DNA of 64,000 nt from Pseudomonas sp. J452 (GTDB taxonomy: Bacteria > Pseudomonadota > Gammaproteobacteria > Pseudomonadales > Pseudomonadaceae). The notes below the pieces were generated by a model. It ran no database searches. It had not been told where the DNA came from and saw only the letters and a list, made by a program, of their open reading frames with translations. The DNA is taken from assembly GCF_024666525.1 (NCBI RefSeq), contig NZ_CP088294.1:4154001-4218000 (forward strand), in the 5' to 3' direction. Positions within the stretch are counted from its first letter, which is position 1. Every line of letters starts with the position of its first letter. Positions 28,830 through 37,201 of this stretch are shown piece after piece. The translations under genes and the position numbers were made by a program.

Positions 28830-29747
28830 TCAGGCGATGCCGCGCGAGCCGAGAAACGCCTGCAGGTAATCGATAAAGGCCACCACCTTGCCGGTAGCCC
28901 GGCGGTGGCTCGGGTAGACCGCGAGAATCTGCGGACCGAAGGCATCCGGGTCGATTTCATAGTCTTCCATCAACCGCACCAGACGGCCATCGGCCAGGTA
29001 AGGCGCAGCGCTCCACAGCGGCGTGTGCAGCACACCACAACCGGCCAGGGCAGCGGCCAGCAGCAGGTCGTAGTTGTCGCTTTCCAGGCGTGCCTGGCGC
29101 GGCTGCGGCATACCGATGCGCTGGCCATCGCGCTCCACCCACCAGACACCACGCCCCAGCGCCGGGTGCTGGTACATCAACCAGTCATGTTCCTCGATAC
29201 TGTCCGGCGTCAGCGGTTGCGGCTGACGCGCCAGGTACGCCGGGCTGGCGCAAATAGCGATACGGTTCTGCCCGACCACTCGGGCGATCAGCCCCGGCAG
29301 GTCGCTGCGGCCCTCGCGCAGGGCCAGGTCGTAGCCGCTTTCCACCAGATCGACGAAGGCATCGCACAGATCCACCTGCAGCCTGATTTGCGGGTACTGG
29401 GCGAGAAAGCCGGCACACACCTGATCGAGAAAAGCCCGGCCAAAGGCTAGCGGCGCGGTGATGCGCAGGTTGCCGTGCAGGCCGTGCTGCAGCTGGCCGA
29501 TTTCCTCGCCCACCTCATGCAGACGCTGCAGCACCTGGCGCGCGGTTTCCAGGTAGAGCTTGCCCGCCTCGGTCAGCACCGTACGCCGGGTGCTGCGCTC
29601 GAACAGGCGCGCGCCGAGCTCGGCCTCCAGGTGGCTGACCGCTTTGGTCAGCGCCGAGGGCGTCTTGCCCAGCTGCTCGGCCGCGCGGCTGAAACTGCCG
29701 TGCTCGGCCGTGGCGACAAACATGTTCAGAGCACCGAGCTTGTCCAT
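28830..29747 (-). CDS. LysR-family transcriptional regulator
   Basis: A 305-residue LysR regulator. The HTH is at residues 1-60 (LGALNMFVATAEHGSFSRAAEQLG, TPSALTKAVSHLEAELG) and the effector domain is at about 90-295. The C-terminus ends with DYLQAFLGSRGIA. It resembles the CrgA/YafC-like branch. It is first in a minus-strand series (amidohydrolase, acyl-CoA synthetase, CoA-transferase) and divergent from the exported amidohydrolase at 29855. It may control either side; the sequence does not decide which. Confidence 0.88.
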   Translation of the reverse strand: MDKLGALNMFVATAEHGSFSRAAEQLGKTPSALTKAVSHLEAELGARLFERSTRRTVLTEAGKLYLETARQVLQRLHEVGEEIGQLQHGLHGNLRITAPLAFGRAFLDQVCAGFLAQYPQIRLQVDLCDAFVDLVESGYDLALREGRSDLPGLIARVVGQNRIAICASPAYLARQPQPLTPDSIEEHDWLMYQHPALGRGVWWVERDGQRIGMPQPRQARLESDNYDLLLAAALAGCGVLHTPLWSAAPYLADGRLVRLMEDYEIDPDAFGPQILAVYPSHRRATGKVVAFIDYLQAFLGSRGIA

Positions 29748-29854
29748 CAGACTCTTTCCAATCTGGCAAAAGGGTTTTGCACGATAGAGCCGTTCTGGCC
29801 CCTGGCAGCAATCGCTAGTCTCCGCTGCAACTCAATAAAAACAAGGGGGTTATC

Positions 29855-31621
29855 GTGAAAAGGTTCGTTCCGAGCTTGCTGGCCAGCGCTGTGGCTTTTT
29901 CCTCACTGGAAGCCATGGCGGCCGCCGACCTGGTGCTGTTCAACGCCAAGGTATTCACCGCCGAAGCCGGCCAGCCACGCGCCCAGGCGATTGCCGTGGA
30001 AGACGGCAAGATCCTCCAGGTCGGCTCCGACAGCGCCATCCTGGCCCTGGCCGATGCCGATACCCAGCGCGTCGACCTGGCCGGCAAGGTACTGATGCCC
30101 GGCATGATCGACACCCACAGCCACCCGGTGATGGGCGCCCTGGACAGCCTGCGCGCCAACCTCTACGACGAGGTCAAACCGCTGGCCGAGCTGGAGCAGT
30201 GGATCATCGAGCAGGACCAGGCCGGCACGGCACGCCTGGAAGACATCGTGGTGATCTCCGGGGTCAGCTCGGCCTACTGGCAGCACAGCCGTGAAATGGC
30301 CAAACGCTTCAACCAGGGCCGCTGGGCCAACCAGCCGCTGGTGCTGAGTGGCATCGACGGGCATACCGGCTGGGCCAACCAGGCCATGCTGCAGCGGGTC
30401 GGCATCGACGCCAAGCTGGTCAAGGGCCTGGACGCCAAAGAAGCCAGCTACATCGAGCATGAAAGCGACCTGACCCCCACCGGCTTCCTCAGCGAAACCG
30501 GCTGGGACCGGGTGCGCGGCCAGCTGCCCAAGCCCTCGGCGGAACTCATGCTGAAAGCCGCGCGCGAAGCCGTGCGGGTCAACCTGCAGGTGGGCGTGAC
30601 CGCCTGGATGGATGCCGCGGCCAATGGCGGCGGCGAGCAGTCGCTGTTCGAAATGCGCCCTACCGCCCAGGACCTCGGCGTGCTGCCGCTGTACCGCCAG
30701 CTGGCCGAGAAAGGTGAGCTGAACGTGCACGTCGCCGCCCTGCTGCTCGCCCATCCGCAGAGCAAGCCGGACGACCTCAAGGTGCAGGCCGACGTCATGC
30801 AGCAGTTCGCTGGCGTGCCGAACCTGACCTTCCCTGGAATCAAGGTTTTCGCCGATGGCGTGCTCGAATTTCCAGGGCAGACCGCCGCGGTAATCGACCC
30901 GTACAACAACAGCCACCAGCAGGGTCAGCTACTGATCGACCCACATGGCTTCGGCAAGCTGATCGCCGCCACCGAGCAGCGCGGCTGGATCACCCATATC
31001 CATGCGGTCGGCGACCGCGCCGTGCGCGAGTCGCTAAATGCCGTGCAGTACGCCCGCTCGCTCAAGCCCGCGCCGGTGCCGCACAGCATCAGCCACCTGC
31101 AACTGGTCAACCCCAAGGAGTTCCCGCGCTTCAAGGAGCTCGGCGTGATCGCCTCCATGCAGCTGCTGTGGGCCACCGCGGAAAGCTACACCGAGGAGCT
31201 GGTCAAGCCGTATGTGAGCGCCTTCACCTACCGCTACCAGTACCCAGCCCGTTCGCTGCACAAGGCCGGCGCCACCATCGCCGGCGCCAGCGACTGGCCG
31301 GTGTCCAGCCCCAACCCGTGGAACGCCATCGCCCAGGCCAGCACCCGCAAGGGCCCGCTCGGCGTGCTCAACAGCGCCGAGAGTATCGACCGCGAAACCA
31401 TGTTCCTGGCCTACACCATCAACGCCGCCAAGGCCCTGCGCCTGGAGCAGCAGATCGGCTCGCTGGCCCCCGGCAAGCAGGCCGACCTGATCGTCCTCGA
31501 CCGCGACGTGTTCAAGGTCAGCGACGCCGAGCTGTTTGACACCCAGGTAGTGCAGACCTGGTTCGCCGGCAAGTCGGTGTACCAGGCACCCGCCAGTGCC
31601 GAAGTCGCCAAAGCTCAATAA
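29855..31621 (+). CDS. Exported amidohydrolase (YtcJ-like amidohydrolase-3 family)
   Basis: A 588-residue metal-dependent hydrolase with a signal peptide (MKRFVPSLLASAVAFSSLEAMAA, cleaved about residue 23), so probably periplasmic. The metal motif MIDTHSHP is intact at about residues 85-92. ITHIHAVGDRAVRESL, GASDWPVSSPNPWNAI and the C-terminal LAPGKQADLIVLDRD composite-domain segment are typical of YtcJ-type enzymes. The start is GTG, six bases after a GGGGG SD. The substrate is unknown. It is followed by a porin-like gene, suggesting uptake and periplasmic processing of one compound. Confidence 0.87.
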   Translation: MKRFVPSLLASAVAFSSLEAMAAADLVLFNAKVFTAEAGQPRAQAIAVEDGKILQVGSDSAILALADADTQRVDLAGKVLMPGMIDTHSHPVMGALDSLRANLYDEVKPLAELEQWIIEQDQAGTARLEDIVVISGVSSAYWQHSREMAKRFNQGRWANQPLVLSGIDGHTGWANQAMLQRVGIDAKLVKGLDAKEASYIEHESDLTPTGFLSETGWDRVRGQLPKPSAELMLKAAREAVRVNLQVGVTAWMDAAANGGGEQSLFEMRPTAQDLGVLPLYRQLAEKGELNVHVAALLLAHPQSKPDDLKVQADVMQQFAGVPNLTFPGIKVFADGVLEFPGQTAAVIDPYNNSHQQGQLLIDPHGFGKLIAATEQRGWITHIHAVGDRAVRESLNAVQYARSLKPAPVPHSISHLQLVNPKEFPRFKELGVIASMQLLWATAESYTEELVKPYVSAFTYRYQYPARSLHKAGATIAGASDWPVSSPNPWNAIAQASTRKGPLGVLNSAESIDRETMFLAYTINAAKALRLEQQIGSLAPGKQADLIVLDRDVFKVSDAELFDTQVVQTWFAGKSVYQAPASAEVAKAQ

Positions 31622-31714
31622 CAACAACCCTACCGCCCTGCCCTGCGCCTGAGCGCAGCGGCAGGCTGCGGTCTTGCATCAGCTGCCGAACAACAACCAC
31701 AACAGGGCTCCTCC

Positions 31715-32461
31715 ATGCACGCACGCAAAACCCTCACTCTGGCCATCGCCGCCCTGACCTGCAGCCTGCAGGCCGGCGCCATCGAACTGAACGAGCAGCT
31801 GTCGCTGATCGTCACTCCGGCCGTTTTCAGCGACTACCGTTCCAGCGGTATCTCGCAGACCCTCGGCGACCCGGCCGCCCAGCTCGACATCATGCTCAGC
31901 CATGCCAGCGGCCTGTATGCCGGGGTGTGGACCAGCAATGTCGAGTACGGCTACGACTGGGAGAACGACGATGACTACGGCACCCGCCAGGAAATCGACT
32001 ATTACGCCGGTTACTACTGGCAGATCAGCGACGCCATCAGCCTGGACGGTTACTACAACAAGTACACCTACCCGGGTGAAAGCCAGTTCAACGGCGCCGA
32101 TCTCTACCTGACCCTGGACGCCTACGGCTTCTTCATCGGTGGCAAGCACTCCTTCGACACCGAGGAGAGTTACTTCAACACCTATGTCGGCTACCGCACC
32201 CTGCTACCGCTGGAGATCGGCTTGGAGCTGCGCTACGAGAATGTCGACCAGAAAGACGATGTGTTCTTCAACGCCGACTACAGCAAGGCCGAGCAGGACT
32301 ACAACAACTGGGAGATCAAGCTGACCCGAGACCTGTTCGGCGCCACCTGGGGCCTGAGCTATGTCGACACCGATCTTTCGGATGCCCAGTGCGCCAGCTT
32401 CAGCGGCTACGACGACCTCTGCTCCGCCGGGGCGGTGGCCAGCGTCAGCAAGGCGTTCTAG
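31715..32461 (+). CDS. TorF-family putative outer-membrane porin
   Basis: A 248-residue protein with a signal peptide (MHARKTLTLAIAALTCSLQAGA) and then beta-rich sequence full of alternating aromatic residues: VFSDYRSSGISQTLGDPA near the N-terminus, YYAGYYWQISDAISLDGYY, and a C-terminus ending in Phe (VASVSKAF), as in outer-membrane barrels. The SDYRSSGISQ-type start is characteristic of the TorF putative porin family (TIGR02001). It lies 93 bases after the amidohydrolase gene. A small GC hairpin (CTGCGC-CTGA-GCGCAG, 31643-31658) sits between them. Confidence 0.8.
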   Translation: MHARKTLTLAIAALTCSLQAGAIELNEQLSLIVTPAVFSDYRSSGISQTLGDPAAQLDIMLSHASGLYAGVWTSNVEYGYDWENDDDYGTRQEIDYYAGYYWQISDAISLDGYYNKYTYPGESQFNGADLYLTLDAYGFFIGGKHSFDTEESYFNTYVGYRTLLPLEIGLELRYENVDQKDDVFFNADYSKAEQDYNNWEIKLTRDLFGATWGLSYVDTDLSDAQCASFSGYDDLCSAGAVASVSKAF

Positions 32462-32467
32462 CAGGCT

Positions 32468-32520
32468 GTAGGGCGGGTGCCACCCGCGCAACCGGGCATC
32501 GCGGGTTGCACCCGCCCTAC
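32468..32520. repeat. GTAGGGCGGGTG-type intergenic inverted repeat, copy 1
   Basis: GTAGGGCGGGTGC (32468-32480) is mirrored by GCACCCGCCCTAC (32508-32520) around a GC-rich centre. The copy at 48163-48216 has the same outer core with different inner bases. It lies just after the TorF-like gene and may serve as its transcript end or be a REP-like element. Confidence 0.78.
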
Positions 32521-32617
32521 GCAGTAGCAACTGTATGGCTAATTTGAAAGTCAGCTGCGCATTGCACCAGACGGTGGCTGGCGTACCCTGAGCGGCTCTG
32601 CCCAAGCGTGCCGCCCG

Positions 32618-33523
32618 ATGAAACCCGCCGACCTGTTCCGCCTCATGCTGCTCGCCGCCATCTGGGGCGCCAGCTTTCTGTTTATGCGCGTAGCCGTGCC
32701 GGTACTCGGCAGCATGCCCACCGCCTTCTTCCGCGCCTCTCTCGGCGCCATTGGCCTGCTGGTGTTCCTGCTGCTGGCACGTCCAGCCTGGGCATTTAGC
32801 GGCAAGTTCAAGACCTGTCTGGTGCTTGGGGTGATCAACGCCGGCTTGCCCTCGGCCATGTACTGCCTGGCCGCGCAGATCCTGCCGGCCGGTTACTCGG
32901 CGATCTTCAATGCCACCACGCCGCTGATGGGCGTGCTGATCGGCGCGCTGTTCTTCAGCGAAGCCATGACCCCGAGCAAGGCGGCTGGCGTGGCCCTCGG
33001 CCTGTTCGGCGTGGCGGTGCTGACCCGTACCGGCCCGGTAGCCTTCGACCTGGAGCTGCTGCTCGGCGCCGGCGCCTGCCTGGTGGCGACCACCTGCTAT
33101 GGCTTCGCCGGCTTTCTCACACGCAAATGGATCGGCCAGCAGGGCGGCCTGGACAATCGCCTGACCGCCTTCGCCAGCCTGTGCGGTGCCAGCCTGTTCC
33201 TCCTGCCGCTGTTCGCCGGCAGCCTGGTGCTGCAGCCACCGGCCAGCTGGGGCGGTATCGAGGTGTGGCTGTCGCTGGCGGCGCTGGGTCTGGTCTGCAC
33301 TGCCTTTGCCTACGTTCTGTACTTCCGCCTGCTCAGCGATATCGGCCCGATCAAGGCCAGCACCACCACCTTCCTGATCCCACCCTTTGGTGTGCTGTGG
33401 GGCGCCCTGTTGCTGGACGAGCCGCTAAGCTGGGCCTACCTGCCCGGTTGCCTGCTGATCGGCGTGGCGCTGTGGCTGGTGGTGCGGCCAAGCGCACCCC
33501 GCGCGGCACCCGCCAAGGCCTGA
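32618..33523 (+). CDS. EamA/DMT-superfamily transporter
   Basis: A 301-residue inner-membrane protein with about ten hydrophobic helices in two EamA repeats (roughly residues 5-135 and 148-290). The N-terminal phrase MLLAAIWGASFLFMRVAVP and the second-repeat STTTFLIPPFGVLWGALLLDEPL are typical of RhaT/PecM-like drug and metabolite exporters. The substrate cannot be predicted. It is transcribed alone and ends against a terminator and repeats. Confidence 0.88.
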   Translation: MKPADLFRLMLLAAIWGASFLFMRVAVPVLGSMPTAFFRASLGAIGLLVFLLLARPAWAFSGKFKTCLVLGVINAGLPSAMYCLAAQILPAGYSAIFNATTPLMGVLIGALFFSEAMTPSKAAGVALGLFGVAVLTRTGPVAFDLELLLGAGACLVATTCYGFAGFLTRKWIGQQGGLDNRLTAFASLCGASLFLLPLFAGSLVLQPPASWGGIEVWLSLAALGLVCTAFAYVLYFRLLSDIGPIKASTTTFLIPPFGVLWGALLLDEPLSWAYLPGCLLIGVALWLVVRPSAPRAAPAKA

Positions 33524-33526
33524 TTC

Positions 33527-33612
33527 CCTCTCACGCCAGGAGAGGGTTAGGGTGAGGGGCTTGCGGGCAGTTTCGGTGTTACCTGGAGCCCTCTCCCAGC
33601 AAGGAGAGAGGT
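33527..33612. repeat. CCCTCTCCC-type intergenic repeat, copy 1
   Basis: This interval contains CCCTCTCACGCCAGGAGAGG, a GGGTTAGGGTGAGGGG stretch, and then GCCCTCTCCCAGCAAGGAGA. The same vocabulary recurs as two hairpins at 35764-35869. No coding potential on either strand explains it. Confidence 0.6.
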
Positions 33613-33617
33613 ACAAA

Positions 33618-33639
33618 AAAGCCGCCAGAAGGCGGCTTT
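33618..33639. terminator. Bidirectional intrinsic terminator between EamA and cysK genes
   Basis: AAAGCCGCC-AGAA-GGCGGCTTT is a nine-base stem with a four-base loop and A/T tails between the convergent transporter and cysteine synthase genes. Confidence 0.8.
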
Positions 33640-33648
33640 CGTACATCC

Positions 33649-33700
33649 GTAGCCCGGACTTCAGTCCGGGGGCATCTCCCCGGACTGAAGTCCGGGCTAC
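33649..33700. repeat. GTAGCCCGG-type intergenic inverted repeat, copy 2
   Basis: A 23-base arm starting GTAGCCCGGACTTCAGTCCG is followed after six bases (GCATCT) by its exact reverse complement. Each arm also contains an inner palindrome (CCGGACTTCAGTCCGG is nearly self-complementary). It is the longest perfect stem in the window and shares the core of the element at 24970-25030. Confidence 0.85.
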
Positions 33701-33713
33701 GGCTAAAACCCTT

Positions 33714-34688
33714 CTATTGCTGCAATTCCTGCTCGGTGAATAGATCACTGAACAGCATGCTCGACAGGTAGCGCTCGCCGGAGTCCGGCAGGATCACCAC
33801 GATGGTCTTGCCCTGCATCTCCGCGCGCTCGGCCAGGCGCACCGCCGCCGCCATTGCCGCGCCGCAGGAAATGCCGCAGAGGATGCCCTCCTCCTGCATC
33901 AGGCGCAGGGCCATGGCCTTGGACTCCTCGTCCGTGACCCGCTCGACCCGATCGACAATCGACAGGTCGAGGTTGTTCGGCACGAAACCGGCGCCGATGC
34001 CCTGGATCTTGTGCGGACTGGGCTTGATCTCCTCACCAGCCATGGCCTGAGTAATCACCGGCGAAGCGATCGGCTCAACCGCCACTGTGAGGATCGGTTT
34101 GTGCCGGCTGTGCTTGATGTAGCGCGATACACCGGTGATGGTGCCGCCGGTGCCGACGCCGGCCACCAGCACGTCGATGGCGCCATCGGTGTCGTTCCAG
34201 ATTTCCGGACCGGTGGTCTTCTCGTGAATCGCCGGGTTGGCCGGGTTGTCGAACTGCCCAGGCTGGAAGTACTTGTTCGGGTCGGAGCTGGCGATCTCGT
34301 TGGCCTTCTCGATGGCGCCCTTCATGCCCTTGGCCGGCTCGGTCAGCACCAGCTCGGCGCCCAGGGCCTTGAGCACCTTGCGCCGTTCCAGGCTCATGGA
34401 AGCAGGCATGGTCAGCAGCAGCTTGTAGCCGCGTGCGGCGGCGACGAAGGCCAGGCCAATGCCGGTGTTGCCGGAGGTCGGCTCGACGATGGTCATCCCC
34501 GGCTTGAGCACGCCGCGCGCCTCGGCGTCCCAGATCATGCTGGCGCCGATCCGGCATTTGACCGAATAGCCCGGGTTTCGCCCCTCGATTTTCGCCAGAA
34601 TGGTCACGCCCTTGGGGCCGAGGCGATTGATCTGGATCAGCGGCGTGTTGCCGATGGACTGGGCGTTGTCGGCGTAGATGCGGCTCAT
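33714..34688 (-). CDS. cysK: Cysteine synthase A (O-acetylserine sulfhydrylase)
   Basis: A PLP enzyme making L-cysteine from O-acetylserine and sulfide. It has 324 residues. The PLP lysine is in [14 protein letters not shown] at about residue 43. The substrate loop is [12 protein letters not shown], the phosphate-binding glycine loop is [16 protein letters not shown], and [14 protein letters not shown] is near the end. The family length and motifs are complete. It is divergent from the MoxR-type gene across a 223-base region holding a long palindrome. Confidence 0.95.
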   Translation of the reverse strand: MSRIYADNAQSIGNTPLIQINRLGPKGVTILAKIEGRNPGYSVKCRIGASMIWDAEARGVLKPGMTIVEPTSGNTGIGLAFVAAARGYKLLLTMPASMSLERRKVLKALGAELVLTEPAKGMKGAIEKANEIASSDPNKYFQPGQFDNPANPAIHEKTTGPEIWNDTDGAIDVLVAGVGTGGTITGVSRYIKHSRHKPILTVAVEPIASPVITQAMAGEEIKPSPHKIQGIGAGFVPNNLDLSIVDRVERVTDEESKAMALRLMQEEGILCGISCGAAMAAAVRLAERAEMQGKTIVVILPDSGERYLSSMLFSDLFTEQELQQ

Positions 34689-34785
34689 GGCAGGATCCTT
34701 GTGCAGGCTGAGGCAGGACTCTCAAGCCTATGCCGCCAGCTTGAGCACGTCCAGCCATGCAAACGTGGCCGCAGATCGGGTGACC

Positions 34786-34808
34786 CGCCATTCAGTGACT
34801 GAATGGCG
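34786..34808. promoter_or_regulatory. Eleven-base palindrome between cysK and the MoxR gene
   Basis: CGCCATTCAGT and ACTGAATGGCG flank a single central G, a perfect inverted repeat of 11 bases per arm. It lies about 100 bases upstream of each divergent start. No T-tract follows, so an operator or leader hairpin is more likely than a terminator. Confidence 0.5.
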
Positions 34809-34911
34809 CGTCTGCGTTCACAGCCTGCCAGGCAGCGCGGTATAGTCGGTTTTTGCGTTTCTACAGCGCCGGACAAGCAGTTCCGGGGCGTTACCGTTCG
34901 AGGATTACACG

Positions 34912-35757
34912 ATGAAGTTCGAAGGCACTCAGTCCTACGTCGCCACCGACGACCTCAAGCTGGCGGTCAACGCCGCCATCACCCTGCAGCGTCCGCTGCT
35001 GGTCAAGGGCGAGCCGGGCACCGGCAAGACCATGCTGGCCGAGCAGCTGGCCGAGTCCTTCGGCGCCAAGCTGATCACCTGGCACATCAAGTCCACCACC
35101 AAGGCCCACCAGGGCCTGTACGAGTACGACGCGGTCAGCCGCCTGCGCGACTCGCAGCTGGACTCGGACAAGGTTCACGATGTGCGCAACTACATCAAGA
35201 AGGGCAAGCTGTGGGAGGCCTTCGAGGCCGAGGAGCGGGTGATCCTGCTGATCGACGAGATCGACAAGGCCGACATCGAGTTCCCCAACGACCTGCTGCA
35301 AGAACTCGACAAGATGGAGTTCTACGTTTACGAGACCAACGAGACGATCAAGGCCAAGCAGCGCCCGATCATCATCATCACCTCGAACAACGAGAAGGAA
35401 CTGCCGGACGCCTTCCTGCGCCGCTGCTTCTTCCACTACATCGCCTTCCCCGATCGCAACACCCTGCAGAAGATCGTCGACGTGCACTACCCGAAGATCA
35501 GCGGTGAGCTGGTGGCCGAGGCGCTCGACGTATTCTTCGACGTGCGCAAGGTGCCGGGCCTGAAGAAGAAGCCGTCCACCAGCGAGCTGGTCGACTGGCT
35601 CAAGCTGCTGATGGCCGACAATATCGGCGAAGCGGTGCTGCGCGAACGCGATCCGACCAAGGCCATCCCGCCGCTGGCCGGCGCCCTGGTGAAGAACGAG
35701 CAGGATGTGCAGCTGCTCGAGCGCCTGGCGTTCATGAGCCGCCGCGCTTCGCGCTGA
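34912..35757 (+). CDS. MoxR-family AAA+ ATPase
   Basis: A 281-residue MoxR-type ATPase, thought to act as a chaperone for maturation of protein complexes together with VWA-domain partners. The Walker A motif is GEPGTGKTMLAEQLA at about residues 36-50. Walker B is VILLIDEIDKADIEF at about 110-124. Sensor 1 is IIITSNNEKELPDAFLRRCF, which also contains the arginine fingers. The VWA protein gene follows 140 bases downstream on the same strand, the usual MoxR-VWA pairing. Confidence 0.9.
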   Translation: MKFEGTQSYVATDDLKLAVNAAITLQRPLLVKGEPGTGKTMLAEQLAESFGAKLITWHIKSTTKAHQGLYEYDAVSRLRDSQLDSDKVHDVRNYIKKGKLWEAFEAEERVILLIDEIDKADIEFPNDLLQELDKMEFYVYETNETIKAKQRPIIIITSNNEKELPDAFLRRCFFHYIAFPDRNTLQKIVDVHYPKISGELVAEALDVFFDVRKVPGLKKKPSTSELVDWLKLLMADNIGEAVLRERDPTKAIPPLAGALVKNEQDVQLLERLAFMSRRASR

Positions 35758-35763
35758 TTGCCT

Positions 35764-35869
35764 CCCCTCTCCCATTCATGGGAGAGGGGCCGGGGGAGAG
35801 GGAACGTAGGCGACGCCGAGTTGCCCGTTCACCCTCTCCCTAGCCCTCTCCCTCAAGGGAGAGGGAATT
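35764..35869. repeat. CCCTCTCCC-type intergenic repeats, copies 2 and 3
   Basis: CCCCTCTCCC-ATTCAT-GGGAGAGGGG (35764-35789) is a perfect ten-base stem. About 65 bases on, CCCTCTCCC-TCAA-GGGAGAGGG forms a second hairpin. Both lie between the MoxR and VWA genes. They could stop or stabilise the transcript, and they match the element at 33527-33612. Confidence 0.75.
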
Positions 35870-35897
35870 GTCCGTACATGCCTAGAGGTCCGCAGCC

Positions 35898-37076
35898 ATG
35901 CTGCTCAACCTGTTCAATGAAATGCGCGCAGCCAAGGTGCCGGTCTCGGTACGCGAGCTGCTCGACCTGATCAACGCGTTGAAACACAACGTGGTGTTCG
36001 CCGACATGGACGAGTTCTACTTCCTGTCGCGCACCATCCTGGTCAAGGACGAACGGCATTTCGACAAGTTCGACCGGGCCTTCGGCGCCTACTTCAAGGG
36101 CCTGGAGAACCTCAACCAGCACATCGAGGCACTGATCCCCGATGAATGGTTGCGCAAGGAATTCGAGAAGCACCTGACCGACGAGGAGAAGGCGCAGATC
36201 CAGACTCTCGGCGGCCTGGACAAGCTGATCGAGGAGTTCAAGAAACGCCTCGAGGAGCAGAAGGAACGTCACGAAGGCGGCAACAAGTGGATCGGCACCG
36301 GCGGCACCAGCCCGTTCGGCTCCGGCGGCTACAACCCGGAAGGCATTCGTGTCGGCGACGCCGGCAAGCGCCAGGGCAAGGCCGCCAAGGTGTGGGACCA
36401 GCGCGAGTACAAGAACCTCGACGACCAGGTCGAACTGGGTACGCGCAACATCAAGGTGGCCCTGCGCCGCCTGCGCAAGTTCGCCCGCGAGGGCGCGGCG
36501 GAAGAGTTCGACCTCGGCGGCACCATCGACCACACGGCGAAAGACGGCGGCCTGCTGAATATCCAGATGCGTCCGGAGCGGCGCAACACGGTGAAGCTGC
36601 TGTTGCTGTTCGACATCGGCGGTTCGATGGATGCCCACGTCAAGGTCTGCGAGGAGCTGTTCTCGGCGTGCAAGACCGAGTTCAAGCACCTCGAGTACTT
36701 CTACTTCCACAACTGCGTGTACGAGTCGGTGTGGAAGAACAACCTGCGCCGCACCTCCGAGCGTTTCTCCACCCTCGATCTGCTGCACAAGTACGGTGCG
36801 GACTACAAGGTGATCTTCGTCGGCGATGCGGCCATGGCGCCCTACGAAATCACCCAGCCCGGCGGCAGCGTCGAGCACTGGAACGAGGAAGCCGGCTACG
36901 TGTGGATCAAGCGCTTCATGGACAAGTACAAGAAGCTCATCTGGATCAACCCCTACCCCAAAGATGCGTGGAACTACACCGCTTCCACCAACATCGTCCG
37001 CGAGCTGATCAACGACCAGATGCACCCGCTGACGCTGCGCGGTCTGGAAGAAGGCATGCGCTTCCTGACCAAGTAG
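35898..37076 (+). CDS. VWA-domain (CoxE-like) protein
   Basis: A 392-residue cytoplasmic protein of the CoxE/YehP-like VWA family, the usual partner of MoxR ATPases. An N-terminal helical part (about 1-120) and a Gly-rich linker (WIGTGGTSPFGSGGYN) precede a C-terminal VWA domain from about residue 230. The metal-ion-dependent adhesion site reads LLLFDIGGSMDAHVK, i.e. D-x-G-x-S rather than the canonical D-x-S-x-S. FVGDAAMAPYE is the later acidic loop. Substrate complex unknown. Confidence 0.85.
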   Translation: MLLNLFNEMRAAKVPVSVRELLDLINALKHNVVFADMDEFYFLSRTILVKDERHFDKFDRAFGAYFKGLENLNQHIEALIPDEWLRKEFEKHLTDEEKAQIQTLGGLDKLIEEFKKRLEEQKERHEGGNKWIGTGGTSPFGSGGYNPEGIRVGDAGKRQGKAAKVWDQREYKNLDDQVELGTRNIKVALRRLRKFAREGAAEEFDLGGTIDHTAKDGGLLNIQMRPERRNTVKLLLLFDIGGSMDAHVKVCEELFSACKTEFKHLEYFYFHNCVYESVWKNNLRRTSERFSTLDLLHKYGADYKVIFVGDAAMAPYEITQPGGSVEHWNEEAGYVWIKRFMDKYKKLIWINPYPKDAWNYTASTNIVRELINDQMHPLTLRGLEEGMRFLTK

Positions 37077-37129
37077 AAGCGCGCCGGCCTGGGCAAATTA
37101 CCCCCGCCCGGATCAACCCGTAACAGCAG

Positions 37130-37164
37130 AACGCCGCTGCCCCGCAAGGGACAGCGGCGTTTTT
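37130..37164 (+). terminator. Intrinsic terminator after the VWA gene
   Basis: AACGCCGCTG (37130-37139) pairs with CAGCGGCGTT (37152-37161) and is followed by TTT, a standard Rho-independent terminator for the MoxR-VWA unit. Confidence 0.85.
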
Positions 37165-37201
37165 GCTAGGGTCGGTGTTTTTACTGCACCGGCAGCTTCT
37201 C

